DNA of 64,000 nt from NCBI RefSeq assembly GCF_040656415.1, contig NZ_JBFAMC010000001.1, positions 310,001 through 374,000 on the forward strand. Direction: 5' to 3'. Below are positions 53,565-61,098 of the stretch, one piece after another. This DNA is from Rhodococcus_F sp040656415. GTDB lineage: Bacteria; Actinomycetota; Actinomycetes; Mycobacteriales; Mycobacteriaceae. Numbering within the stretch: the first letter of the stretch is position 1; every line of letters begins with the position of its first letter. The position numbers and the translations under genes were made by a program. The notes under the pieces are model-generated. The model had not been told where the DNA came from, made no database searches, and was given only the letters and a program-made list of their open reading frames with translations.

Positions 53565-53628
53565 TCGCGCCGTCGGACGGCAAGTGATCGCGCCATCGGA
53601 TGGCAAGTGGTCACGCCGTTGAACGGCA
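53560..53628. repeat. three tandem 23-bp repeats, each a mini-hairpin
   Basis: Three units (53560-53582, 53583-53605 and 53606-53628) follow each other with an exact 23-bp period. Each carries an odd palindrome: GCCGTCGGACGGC, GCCATCGGATGGC and GCCGTTGAACGGC. Between units 1 and 2 the stem changes on both arms together (GCCGT/ACGGC to GCCAT/ATGGC), so pairing is kept; in unit 3 only the loop changes. The first unit overlaps the last two codons of the VanW-family gene. Confidence 0.8.
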
Positions 53629-53642
53629 ACAGGCACAGCAAA

Positions 53643-53683
53643 CGAAAGCGCCCCTTCTCCGAACTGGAGAAGGGGCGCTTTCG
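53643..53683. terminator. bidirectional terminator between the VanW-family gene and fadE5
   Basis: A perfect 18-bp stem (53643-53660 with 53666-53683) closes a 5-base loop, with A- and T-tracts at the stem ends (GAAAGCG ... CGCTTTC). It lies 79 bp after the VanW-family stop and 20 bp before the end of fadE5. Confidence 0.85.
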
Positions 53684-53702
53684 AGAAGAAATCAGGTGCT
53701 GA

Positions 53703-55538
53703 TCAGAAGGCGGCTTCGTCCAGCTCCATGATGTCGTTGTCGAGATTGGTGATGATGCCGCGGGTGGCGGTGAGCTCGGGCAGAACGTTCTTGGCGAAGA
53801 AGGACGCGATGGCGACCTTTCCTTCGTAGAACGACTTGTCCGCGCCGGATGCACCCTCGTCGAGCGCCTTGATCGCGATCTCCGCCTGGTGCAGCAGCTG
53901 CCAGCCGACGAGCAGGTCGCCGACGGCCATCAGGAAGCGGACTGAGCCGAGGCCAACCTTGTACAGCTCGGTCGGCTGCTCCTGTGCGCCCATGAGGTAC
54001 CCGGTGAGGGTGGCAGCCATGGTCTGAATGTCCTCGAGGGCGGTGGCGAGCAGAGCGCGCTCAGCCTTGAGGCGACCATTGCCTGCCTCGCTGTCGATGA
54101 ACTTCTTGACCTGGCCGGCAACGTGCGCGAGAGCCACCCCACGGTCACGGGCGATCTTGCGGAAGAAGAAGTCCTGCGCCTGGATCGCGGTGGTGCCCTC
54201 GTAGAGGGAGTCGATCTTCGCGTCGCGAATGTACTGCTCGATCGGGTAGTCCTGCAGGAAGCCGGAGCCACCGAAGGTCTGCAGGCTCTCGGTCAGGTAC
54301 TGGTAGGCGCGCTCGGAGCCGACACCCTTGACGATCGGCAGCAGCAGGTCGTTGATCCGGTGTGCGAGGTCCTTGTCGGCGCCGGACACCAGTTTGGCGA
54401 CGGCCGCGTCCTGATGGGCCGCGGTGTACAGGTAGACGGCGCGCAACCCTTCGGCGTACGCCTTCTGCATCGCGAGGGCGCGACGGACGTCCGGGTGGTG
54501 CGTGATGGTGACACGCGGAGCGGTCTTGTCGGTCATCTGCGTCAGGTCGGCGCCCTGGACGCGCTCCTTGGCGTAGTCGAGAGCGTTGAGGTAGCCGGTG
54601 GAGAGCGTGGCGATGGCCTTGGTGCCGACCATCATGCGGGCGTGCTCGATGACGTCGAACATCTGCGCGATGCCGTTGTGGATCTCGCCGACGAGCCACC
54701 CCTGCGCGGGAATGCCGTGGCCTCCGAAGGTGAGTTCACAGGTGGTAGATACCTTCAGGCCCATCTTGTGCTCGACATTGGTGACGAAGACGCCGTTACG
54801 TTCGCCGAACTCGTTGGTCTCGAAGTTGAAGTGCGTCTTCGGGACGTAGAAGAGGCTGAGTCCCTTGGTGCCAGGTCCGGCGCCCTCCGGGCGGGCCAGG
54901 ACGAGGTGGAAGATGTTCTCGAACAGGTCGTCGGACTCGGCGGAGGTAATGAACCGCTTGACGCCCTCGATGTGCCACGTGCCGTCGTCCTGCTTGATGG
55001 CCTTCGTGCGCCCGGCGCCGACGTCCGATCCGGCGTCGGGCTCGGTGAGGACCATGGTCGCACCCCAGCCACGCTCGACGATGGTCTTGGCCCACTCCTT
55101 CTGTTCGTCGGTGCCGTTGTCGTACAGCACGTTCGCGAAGGCCGGGCCGGCCTGGTACAAGTGCGCGGCAGGCTGTCCGCCCAGGATCAGCTCATTGATG
55201 GCCCATACGGCGGCCCGGGGGACGGGGACGCCGCCGACCTCCTCTTCGAGCCCCATGCGGTACCACTCGGCGTCATACAGGGCGCGGAACGACTTCTTGA
55301 AGGATTCCGGCAGGGCGACGGTGTGGGTCTCGGGGTCGAAGACCGGCGGGTTGCGGTCGGCGTCCGCGAACGACTCGGCCAACGGCCCCTCGGCGAGGCG
55401 AGCGACCTCGCTGAGCATGCTGCGGATGGTGTCGGCGTCAAGATCGCCCCACACCCCCTCGCTCAGCGGCTGCTCGAGTCCCAGAACCTCGAAGAGGTTG
55501 AACTCGAGGTCGCGGACGTTGCTCTTGTAATGGCCCAT
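53703..55538 (-). CDS. fadE5: acyl-CoA dehydrogenase FadE5
   Basis: This 611-residue FAD enzyme makes trans-2-enoyl-CoA from acyl-CoA. It is longer than usual (about 380), with extra N-terminal and C-terminal helical domains as in FadE5. The flavin and substrate blocks are MVLTEPDAGSDVGAGRTKA and VKRFITSAESDD. The catalytic Glu447 is in DSLYEGTTAIQAQDFFFRKI. FadE5 of mycobacteria accepts a broad range of chain lengths. An operator-like palindrome lies 57 bp upstream. It supplies the first step for which FadA2, FabG4 and HtdX supply the others. Confidence 0.96.
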   Translation of the reverse strand: MGHYKSNVRDLEFNLFEVLGLEQPLSEGVWGDLDADTIRSMLSEVARLAEGPLAESFADADRNPPVFDPETHTVALPESFKKSFRALYDAEWYRMGLEEEVGGVPVPRAAVWAINELILGGQPAAHLYQAGPAFANVLYDNGTDEQKEWAKTIVERGWGATMVLTEPDAGSDVGAGRTKAIKQDDGTWHIEGVKRFITSAESDDLFENIFHLVLARPEGAGPGTKGLSLFYVPKTHFNFETNEFGERNGVFVTNVEHKMGLKVSTTCELTFGGHGIPAQGWLVGEIHNGIAQMFDVIEHARMMVGTKAIATLSTGYLNALDYAKERVQGADLTQMTDKTAPRVTITHHPDVRRALAMQKAYAEGLRAVYLYTAAHQDAAVAKLVSGADKDLAHRINDLLLPIVKGVGSERAYQYLTESLQTFGGSGFLQDYPIEQYIRDAKIDSLYEGTTAIQAQDFFFRKIARDRGVALAHVAGQVKKFIDSEAGNGRLKAERALLATALEDIQTMAATLTGYLMGAQEQPTELYKVGLGSVRFLMAVGDLLVGWQLLHQAEIAIKALDEGASGADKSFYEGKVAIASFFAKNVLPELTATRGIITNLDNDIMELDEAAF

Positions 55539-55595
55539 GTCTTCTGTCTCTCCCAGTGAGATGGTGCGGTCTATCAGCCAGTACCGCCCAAGTTA

Positions 55596-55609
55596 TTACT
55601 CGTCGGTAA
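55596..55609. promoter_or_regulatory. operator palindrome before fadE5 (site 3 of 3)
   Basis: Read on the minus strand, TTACCGACGAGTAA keeps the TTAC-N6-GTAA core and the GAGTAA half of site 2. It lies 57 bp upstream of the fadE5 ATG, in the 83-bp gap after the methyltransferase. Confidence 0.65.
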
Positions 55610-55621
55610 CATCGACCGATG

Positions 55622-56245
55622 TTACGCCCCATTTTCTTGCCTGCCAAGACCTGGGCGGTGCGCGAGCACCAGCGTGTCGACCGCGGTACCGCCCGCGGTC
55701 TCGCGATAGCGGCGTTCGGCGACGTCGATGTCGAGCCTGCCTTTTGTCGATGCTACCAAATCGTCTGGTGTGTAGAGGATTTCGAGATCGAGTGGACCTC
55801 CGACCCCGTGCGACAAGTTAACGGCGTCATGCCCCAGAATCATGAGGATTCCGTCAGGTTTCAGGGCAGATATGGCGCGGTTCACAACCTGCCGACGGTC
55901 GATAGGGGCGAGTTGAAGGTAGATCATGAGGACGAGGTCGTACTCTCCGCCGAGGTCTGCATCGGTGGCATCGGCAACCCGGTAGTCGAGTCGTTCGCGG
56001 ACCGACCGGGGCGCTTCGGCGGCCACTCGGGCGGCCTTGCCGATGGCTACGGTCGAGTAGTCGAGACCGGTCACCTCCCAGCCTCGGGTGGCGAGCCAGA
56101 GGGCGTTCGCGCCCTCACCGCACCCGAGGTCGAGTGCGCGACCGCGGGGCAACGAGGTGGCCTGCTCGACCACCACCTCGTTCGGTGGCGCGCCCCATAC
56201 CAGTGCACTCTGTGAATATCGTTCGTCCCATGCCTTCGCATCCAT
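55622..56245 (-). CDS. class I SAM-dependent methyltransferase
   Basis: This 207-residue protein has motif I ALDLGCGEGANALWLATRGW near residue 37, acidic LDYS after the second strand, and ALKPDGILMILGHDA. The start WDERYSQSALVWGAPPNEVV resembles TehB/UbiE-like small methyltransferases, which often handle small or toxic compounds. The substrate is not predictable. Its ATG is 22 bp downstream of the DUF4185 gene, so the two may be co-transcribed. Confidence 0.88.
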   Translation of the reverse strand: MDAKAWDERYSQSALVWGAPPNEVVVEQATSLPRGRALDLGCGEGANALWLATRGWEVTGLDYSTVAIGKAARVAAEAPRSVRERLDYRVADATDADLGGEYDLVLMIYLQLAPIDRRQVVNRAISALKPDGILMILGHDAVNLSHGVGGPLDLEILYTPDDLVASTKGRLDIDVAERRYRETAGGTAVDTLVLAHRPGLGRQENGA

Positions 56246-56267
56246 GGGACCGACGCTAGTGCGAGGC

Positions 56268-57380
56268 CTACGCCAGGCTGGTGTGCATCAGAAGGACGTT
56301 GTAGTTGCTGTGAACAGTGGTGAGGAAGTAAAGATCCGGGCCCGCCGACCACGGGTGGATGTAGGCCCCGTATGCGCTCGGCAGTTCTCTGGTGTCGATG
56401 AGGACTTCGGGTTGGCTCCACGGTCCGGTGAGTGACGGCGAGCGCCTCATCACTACCGAGTTGAACTCATCGGTGGTCAACATGAGGTATTGGCCGAGGA
56501 ATTCGTTGTAGGCGACGGACAGTTCGCCGACCCTGCCGCCCATGATGGGTCTGGCAGCGTCGGGGTTCGACTCGACCCACTCTTCACCGTCGAAGTACTC
56601 GTAGGCGGCGAGGTCCATGATCTCGTCTTCGGGGACGCGCGCAAGGTGGACGAGCCCACCGCGTCCGGACGGTGTTCCGTACTGGTAGACGAAACCGTCC
56701 TCCTTGACGAACGCGCTCATCTGGAAGTTTGCGTTGCCGCCGATGTTCGGTCGCTCCGTCTCCGGTGCGACGATCCAATTCTCTCCGTTGTCGTGTGAGT
56801 AGGCGAGGCCGGAGAAATTCGTGTTCCAGGATCCGGCCTCACCCCAATCGCGCACCGACATCATGCTCAGGATCTGAGTGTCACCGACAGCGACGCCGGC
56901 TGTGGGGATGCGACTGATCTCGACGAACGGGATCTTTGGGCTCGGGACCAGCTCTTTCGCCTGGCCGAAGATGTCACGTGGGGAGCTGTCGAAGGTCATC
57001 CCGTCGGACAGATTGCGGTCCGAGCTGCGGAACAGGGTACTGCTGCGCCACGCCCATATGCTGCCTGACAGCAGGTTGGGTAGGCCGAGCCCGGCTGTGT
57101 CTCCGAACGCGGTCAAAATCTCCCCGCGGCCGTTGTCCCACATGATGCCGAGATCGGTGCCGAGGACGTTGACGTCCTGGGTGCGGTTGGCGCTGAGTAG
57201 GCCGGTCTGCTGTGCGACGGCGCGCGTACGCCCGTTGAGGTCGGGGATGCCGTTGGTGCCGTTCAGTCCGGGTATCGGATTGACGACGTTCGGGTTGGCC
57301 GCCGCGGGCTCGGTAAACGCGAGCAATGACACCACGACGCTGGTGAGAGACGCTGCTGCGAGAGCTTTGGTTCGCTTCAA
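56268..57380 (-). CDS. secreted DUF4185 protein, possible GH183 endo-D-arabinanase
   Basis: This 370-residue protein has a Sec signal peptide (residues 1-29: basic MKRTKAL, hydrophobic core, cleavage near AAANPNVV). It has a predicted five-bladed beta-propeller of DUF4185 type: LGIMWDNGRGEILTAFGDT, GLAYSHDNGENWIVA, GELSVAYNEFLGQYLMLTT, YGAYIHPWS. DUF4185 enzymes include endo-D-arabinofuranases (GH183) that cut mycobacterial arabinan, so this one may trim the host's own arabinogalactan. Activity is inferred from family membership. TTG at 57380 is chosen because GGAG lies nine bases before it; another TTG at 57395 is possible. Confidence 0.8.
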   Translation of the reverse strand: MKRTKALAAASLTSVVVSLLAFTEPAAANPNVVNPIPGLNGTNGIPDLNGRTRAVAQQTGLLSANRTQDVNVLGTDLGIMWDNGRGEILTAFGDTAGLGLPNLLSGSIWAWRSSTLFRSSDRNLSDGMTFDSSPRDIFGQAKELVPSPKIPFVEISRIPTAGVAVGDTQILSMMSVRDWGEAGSWNTNFSGLAYSHDNGENWIVAPETERPNIGGNANFQMSAFVKEDGFVYQYGTPSGRGGLVHLARVPEDEIMDLAAYEYFDGEEWVESNPDAARPIMGGRVGELSVAYNEFLGQYLMLTTDEFNSVVMRRSPSLTGPWSQPEVLIDTRELPSAYGAYIHPWSAGPDLYFLTTVHSNYNVLLMHTSLA

Positions 57381-57583
57381 GGGGGGACACTCCAATCTCT
57401 AGCAACACAGGCAGAACTTCGTGGCCCGGAGATCACTACTGGCGGGTGATCGGCTGCTTGCTGGAAATCGCAATGAAGTCTAACAATTCGGCTCAGCTAG
57501 GCGTGTCGATTTGACTAGTGCCCCCGTTCCACCCCAGGTCCACGTCCTGTTCGGGACCGATCGGGACGGGTGTGATCGACGGA

Positions 57584-57600
57584 TAACACCACCTGTGTTA
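57584..57600. promoter_or_regulatory. perfect inverted repeat upstream of the KAS III gene
   Basis: TAACAC-N5-GTGTTA is a 17-bp perfect inverted repeat, 87 bp before the KAS III ATG. It is a likely operator for a dimeric regulator not encoded nearby. Confidence 0.5.
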
Positions 57601-57619
57601 CACGCGATGACGTGTTCGA

Positions 57620-57633
57620 CGTAACGTGTTCAA
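57620..57633. promoter_or_regulatory. KstR-like near match upstream of the KAS III gene
   Basis: CGTAACGTGTTCAA fits TNNAACNNGTTNNA except that the first T is C. It is 54 bp before the ATG. It may be a weak KstR site or coincidence. Confidence 0.35.
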
Positions 57634-57687
57634 ATGGCAAGTCCACACCTCGCGTAACCACGCGGGACCTGATGAGGAGATCGATCG

Positions 57688-58707
57688 ATGGGAAAGCAGA
57701 TCGCCACCGCGGCTGGAGGTAGGCAGTCCGCCCTTCTCGGGCTGGGTGTATACCGGCCGGAACGGGTGGTAACCAACGACGAGATCTGTGAGTTGATCGA
57801 CTCGACAGACGAGTGGATCCAGTCTCGTTCGGGCATCAAGAACCGTCGATTCGCGGCGGAAGACGAGAACGTCGTCACGATGTCCATTGCAGCCGGACGC
57901 GACGCGATCGCTGCGAGCGGGATCGAGCCCGAGCAGATCGGGTGCGTCATCGTTGCCACGTCGACGTACCTTCTGCTGACGCCTCCGGCAGCAGCAGTGG
58001 TCGCCGACGCACTGGGCACCAGCGGGCCCGGCGCGTTCGATCTCAGCGGCGGGTGTGCGGGCTTTTGCACAGCTCTGACGGTGGCGTCGGATCTGGTGCG
58101 AGGAGGGTCCATCGACTACGCGCTCGTGGTGGGTGTCGAGAAGATGAGCGTCACCACCGACCCGACCGACCGTGGCACCCGCTTCATCTTCGGTGACGGC
58201 GCCGGAGCCGTCGTCGTCGGCAAGAGCGACGTCGCGGGTATCGGACCGGTGGAATGGGGTTCGGATGGCGCTCAGTCCGGCGCCATCGTCCAGGACATGG
58301 ATTGGTACGAATACATAACGACGCCGGGCGCCACACGTCCGTACATCAAGATGACCGGAACTGCAGTGTTCCGCTGGGCTGCCTTCGAGATGGGCAAGGT
58401 TGCGCTCACCGCACTGGAGAAGGCCGGGCTGTCCGTGGACGACCTGGACGCGTTCGTCCCGCACCAGGCCAACTCGCGGATCACGGAGGTGATCGCCCGG
58501 AGCATGAAGCTCCCCGAGAACGTCCCGGTTTCCAATGACATCGCCGAGAGCGGCAATACCTCGGCAGCATCGGTTCCGCTGGCGATGGCTTCCCTGTTGG
58601 AGTCGGGCGACACGAAGCCGGGCGACACTGCCCTCCTTCTCGCCTTCGGCGCAGGACTGTCCTACGCGGCGCAGGTCGTCACGATGCCGGAGTTGGCGAA
58701 GAACTGA
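57688..58707 (+). CDS. beta-ketoacyl-ACP synthase III (FabH-like)
   Basis: This 339-residue KAS III condenses an acyl-CoA primer with a malonyl-thioester. The catalytic triad is complete: Cys123 (LSGGCAGFC), His259 (VPHQANSRI) and Asn290 (ESGNTSAASVP). Substrate-pocket and dimer blocks SRSGIKNRRFA and MTGTAVFRWAAFEMG are typical of FabH. No acyl-carrier or other fatty-acid synthase gene is beside it, so it may be a second FabH-type enzyme for a special primer. It has an AGGAG ribosome site. The promoter region holds two palindromic sites, so its expression seems to be regulated. Confidence 0.93.
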   Translation: MGKQIATAAGGRQSALLGLGVYRPERVVTNDEICELIDSTDEWIQSRSGIKNRRFAAEDENVVTMSIAAGRDAIAASGIEPEQIGCVIVATSTYLLLTPPAAAVVADALGTSGPGAFDLSGGCAGFCTALTVASDLVRGGSIDYALVVGVEKMSVTTDPTDRGTRFIFGDGAGAVVVGKSDVAGIGPVEWGSDGAQSGAIVQDMDWYEYITTPGATRPYIKMTGTAVFRWAAFEMGKVALTALEKAGLSVDDLDAFVPHQANSRITEVIARSMKLPENVPVSNDIAESGNTSAASVPLAMASLLESGDTKPGDTALLLAFGAGLSYAAQVVTMPELAKN

Positions 58708-58712
58708 CCGTT

Positions 58713-58740
58713 GCCGCGGTCTCGCACGGCCGCGGCTCTT
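58713..58740 (+). terminator. hairpin after the KAS III gene
   Basis: GCCGCGG and CCGCGGC arms (58713-58719 and 58730-58736) with a 10-base loop are followed by TCTT, 6 bp after the KAS III stop. It is a short but very GC-rich terminator candidate. Confidence 0.55.
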
Positions 58741-58805
58741 GGTCTCGTCATGCCGCGGCGCTGAAGCAGGCCTGGCGATCGGCCGACCACACTGTGTTGG
58801 TGTAG

Positions 58806-59963
58806 CTACGCGGCAGTAGTGCTGTGCAGCAGGGGAATCAGCAATTCGTCTTCGGTGAGCGCACCGTGCTGCCCCGGGAGAGCGGACAGCCTCGATTCGA
58901 CCTGTCGCCGGACCACGGCGACATCGCCCTGCGCGATGGCAACCACGTGTCCGATGCGGTCGTGTATCTCGGATCGCACCGCGGGCCCGAAAAGCCCCGC
59001 GGCGAGTGCTTCATCCCTCGTGCCGATCCACATGCGGTGCCCCAGTTCGGCCCTCCAGCGATCCGCGACGTCGTCGGCGCTTCCCTGTCGTGTGTGGACG
59101 TGCCGGCACCGCGGCTCACCGGCGAGTGTCACGACATCTTCCGACAAAGCAGGTGTGGCGTCGAAATCGATCTTGCCCTCGTCTTCGACGGTGACCATGC
59201 CGTGGTCCGCCGTGATGTAAACCGTGCTGCCGGTGCCCGCAAGATCTGTGACGAGATTTTCGACGAAACGGTCGACGAGGGTCAGCTGATTGAGCCATGA
59301 CTCGGAGCCGGGCCCATAGATGTGACCCAACGTGTCGATTTCGCTGATATAGCAGTACGTCAGGGTCCGATCTCCACCCCTGGTCGCGGTGACGACATGG
59401 GCGATCAGGTCGCCATAGGCGTGTATGCCCGTGAACGCGCCGCCACGCAGAACTGCACGGGTGAGTCCGGACCCGTCGAATGTCGAGGGTGCCACGGAGT
59501 GGCATGAAATGCCTGCTGCTGTAGCGCGTTCGAAGACCGTGGGTGCGGGCTGGGCGACCTCGGGTACCAGGCGCTCGCGTTCGTCCCTCGCGTGTCCCGA
59601 TTGCCAGGACAGCCAGTTGAGGATGCCGTGGACCTCACGAACGTACGACTGATAGCCGGTGATGCCATGACTGCCGGAAGGCAGCCCGGTTCCGAGGGAC
59701 GCGATGCTCGTGGCTGTCGTGGTAGGAAATCCCGCGCGGATCGGGCGACCGGGCAGGCCGGCGAGAAATGGCGCATGCTTCCGGTGGCGATGCAACAGAT
59801 TCCAGCCGAGCCCGTCGATCAGCAGGACCACGGTGTGTCGACTGTCTGGCAGGCTCAGGCGATTGGCTTCGCCGGCGACCCCCAGCGAGGCGAGGACGGA
59901 CGGCATCAGGGCGGACAGCGTGGGCTGGGAGTACACGTCGAGCGGAGGCGCCGAAACGGTCAT
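58806..59963 (-). CDS. alkaline-phosphatase-superfamily phosphodiesterase/nucleotide pyrophosphatase
   Basis: This 385-residue hydrolase has the metal sites of the alkaline phosphatase superfamily: VVLLIDGLGWNLL near residue 49, a Thr nucleophile region AGFPTTTATSIASLGTG near 81-97, EIDTLGHIYGPGSESW, and YITADHGMVTVEDEGK. It resembles type I phosphodiesterase/NPP proteins. There is no signal peptide, so it is cytoplasmic. Its substrate is unknown. ATG at 59963 is chosen; the frame is open upstream but without protein character. It is convergent with the KAS III gene. Confidence 0.9.
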   Translation of the reverse strand: MTVSAPPLDVYSQPTLSALMPSVLASLGVAGEANRLSLPDSRHTVVLLIDGLGWNLLHRHRKHAPFLAGLPGRPIRAGFPTTTATSIASLGTGLPSGSHGITGYQSYVREVHGILNWLSWQSGHARDERERLVPEVAQPAPTVFERATAAGISCHSVAPSTFDGSGLTRAVLRGGAFTGIHAYGDLIAHVVTATRGGDRTLTYCYISEIDTLGHIYGPGSESWLNQLTLVDRFVENLVTDLAGTGSTVYITADHGMVTVEDEGKIDFDATPALSEDVVTLAGEPRCRHVHTRQGSADDVADRWRAELGHRMWIGTRDEALAAGLFGPAVRSEIHDRIGHVVAIAQGDVAVVRRQVESRLSALPGQHGALTEDELLIPLLHSTTAA

Positions 59964-60180
59964 GCGTCCACTATGGCGGATCGCTCGAGGCAATGGCGTG
60001 GTACGCGGGCGCGGTACAGGCTTCGGGTAGCCCCGTGGTTCGGGACCGCATGGAAGGTGATGGGTGTGTCTTCGGACCGAGCCGATCCTGGAACAGGGAA
60101 ACGCCAGTTCACATCTGCCGCGTGACGGAGAACCGGTCCCGGGTTGAATCGTGACAGGAGTCACGTGCAAAGCTGTGGGG

Positions 60181-61098
60181 ATGGTGGATATTGAACGGCC
60201 GCAGTTGGAGGGCACCGTTGCTGTAGGCGAGGGGCGTCGACTCGGTTTCGCAGAGTTCGGTTCGGCCCAGGGGAGAGCTATCTTCTGGTTGCACGGCACA
60301 CCTGGCGCGAGGCGTCAGGTTCCGATGGAGGCAAGGGCATTCGCCGAACGCGAGCACGTCAGGTTGATCGGGATCGACCGGCCGGGTGTGGGGTCGTCGA
60401 CGCTGCACCACTACGGCGCGGTGATCGACTTCGCCGACGACCTCCGAACGGTCGCGGACACGCTGGGTGTCGATCAGATGGCAGTTATCGGACTCTCTGG
60501 TGGCGGGCCCTACACGCTGGCCGCAGCACGAGCGATGCCCGATCGAGTGGTCGCGACGGGCATCATTGGAGGTGTCGCTCCGACGAAAGGCCCCGACGCA
60601 ATCCGCAGCGGGCTCATGGATTTTGCGTCGCTGGTGGCTCCGGCGCTGGCTGCGGGCGGCATTCCCGTCGGAGTTGCAGCCAGCTCGGTGATAAGGCTCG
60701 CCAGGCCGTTCGCGTCTCCGATCATCGACCTCTACGGGCGGTTGTCGCCAGAAGGCGACCGCCGGCTGCTTGCACGCCCGGAGTTCAAGGCGATGTTCCT
60801 CGACGATCTTCTCAACGGCACCCGCAAGCAACTCAGTGCGCCGTTCGCCGACATAGTGCTGTTCACCAGGGACTGGGGATTCCAACTGAGTTCGGTGACG
60901 ACTCCGGTGCGATGGTGGCACGGCGACTGTGACCACATCATCCCGATGCGGCACGGTCAGCACATGGTTTCGCTACTGCCCAACGCCGAGTTCCACATGA
61001 TGAAAGGTGAGAGCCATCTCGGTGGCCTGGGCATGTCGGAAGAGATCCTCCGATCGCTCCTCGACATCTGGGACAAGAAGGAAGCTGCCGATGGCTGA
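60181..61098 (+). CDS. alpha/beta hydrolase
   Basis: This alpha/beta hydrolase of about 305 residues has an oxyanion region IFWLHGTPGAR, nucleophile Ser in VIGLSGGGPYTLAAARAM, an acid in WWHGDCDHIIPM, and His in MKGESHLGGLG. The start is uncertain: GTG 60151, ATG 60181 and GTG 60184 are all in frame. Its last 8 bases overlap the alpha-hydroxy-acid oxidase gene, so the two are made together. It could release a hydroxy acid from an ester or lactone for the oxidase; that link is inference. Confidence 0.88.
   Translation: MVDIERPQLEGTVAVGEGRRLGFAEFGSAQGRAIFWLHGTPGARRQVPMEARAFAEREHVRLIGIDRPGVGSSTLHHYGAVIDFADDLRTVADTLGVDQMAVIGLSGGGPYTLAAARAMPDRVVATGIIGGVAPTKGPDAIRSGLMDFASLVAPALAAGGIPVGVAASSVIRLARPFASPIIDLYGRLSPEGDRRLLARPEFKAMFLDDLLNGTRKQLSAPFADIVLFTRDWGFQLSSVTTPVRWWHGDCDHIIPMRHGQHMVSLLPNAEFHMMKGESHLGGLGMSEEILRSLLDIWDKKEAADG

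Larger units (their letters stand above)
57381..57687. other. 307-bp divergent intergenic region
   Basis: The region lies between the DUF4185 gene (minus) and the KAS III gene (plus). It contains the perfect inverted repeat at 57584-57600, a KstR-like near match at 57620-57633, and an AGGAG ribosome site before 57688. I see no gene in it. Confidence 0.7.
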
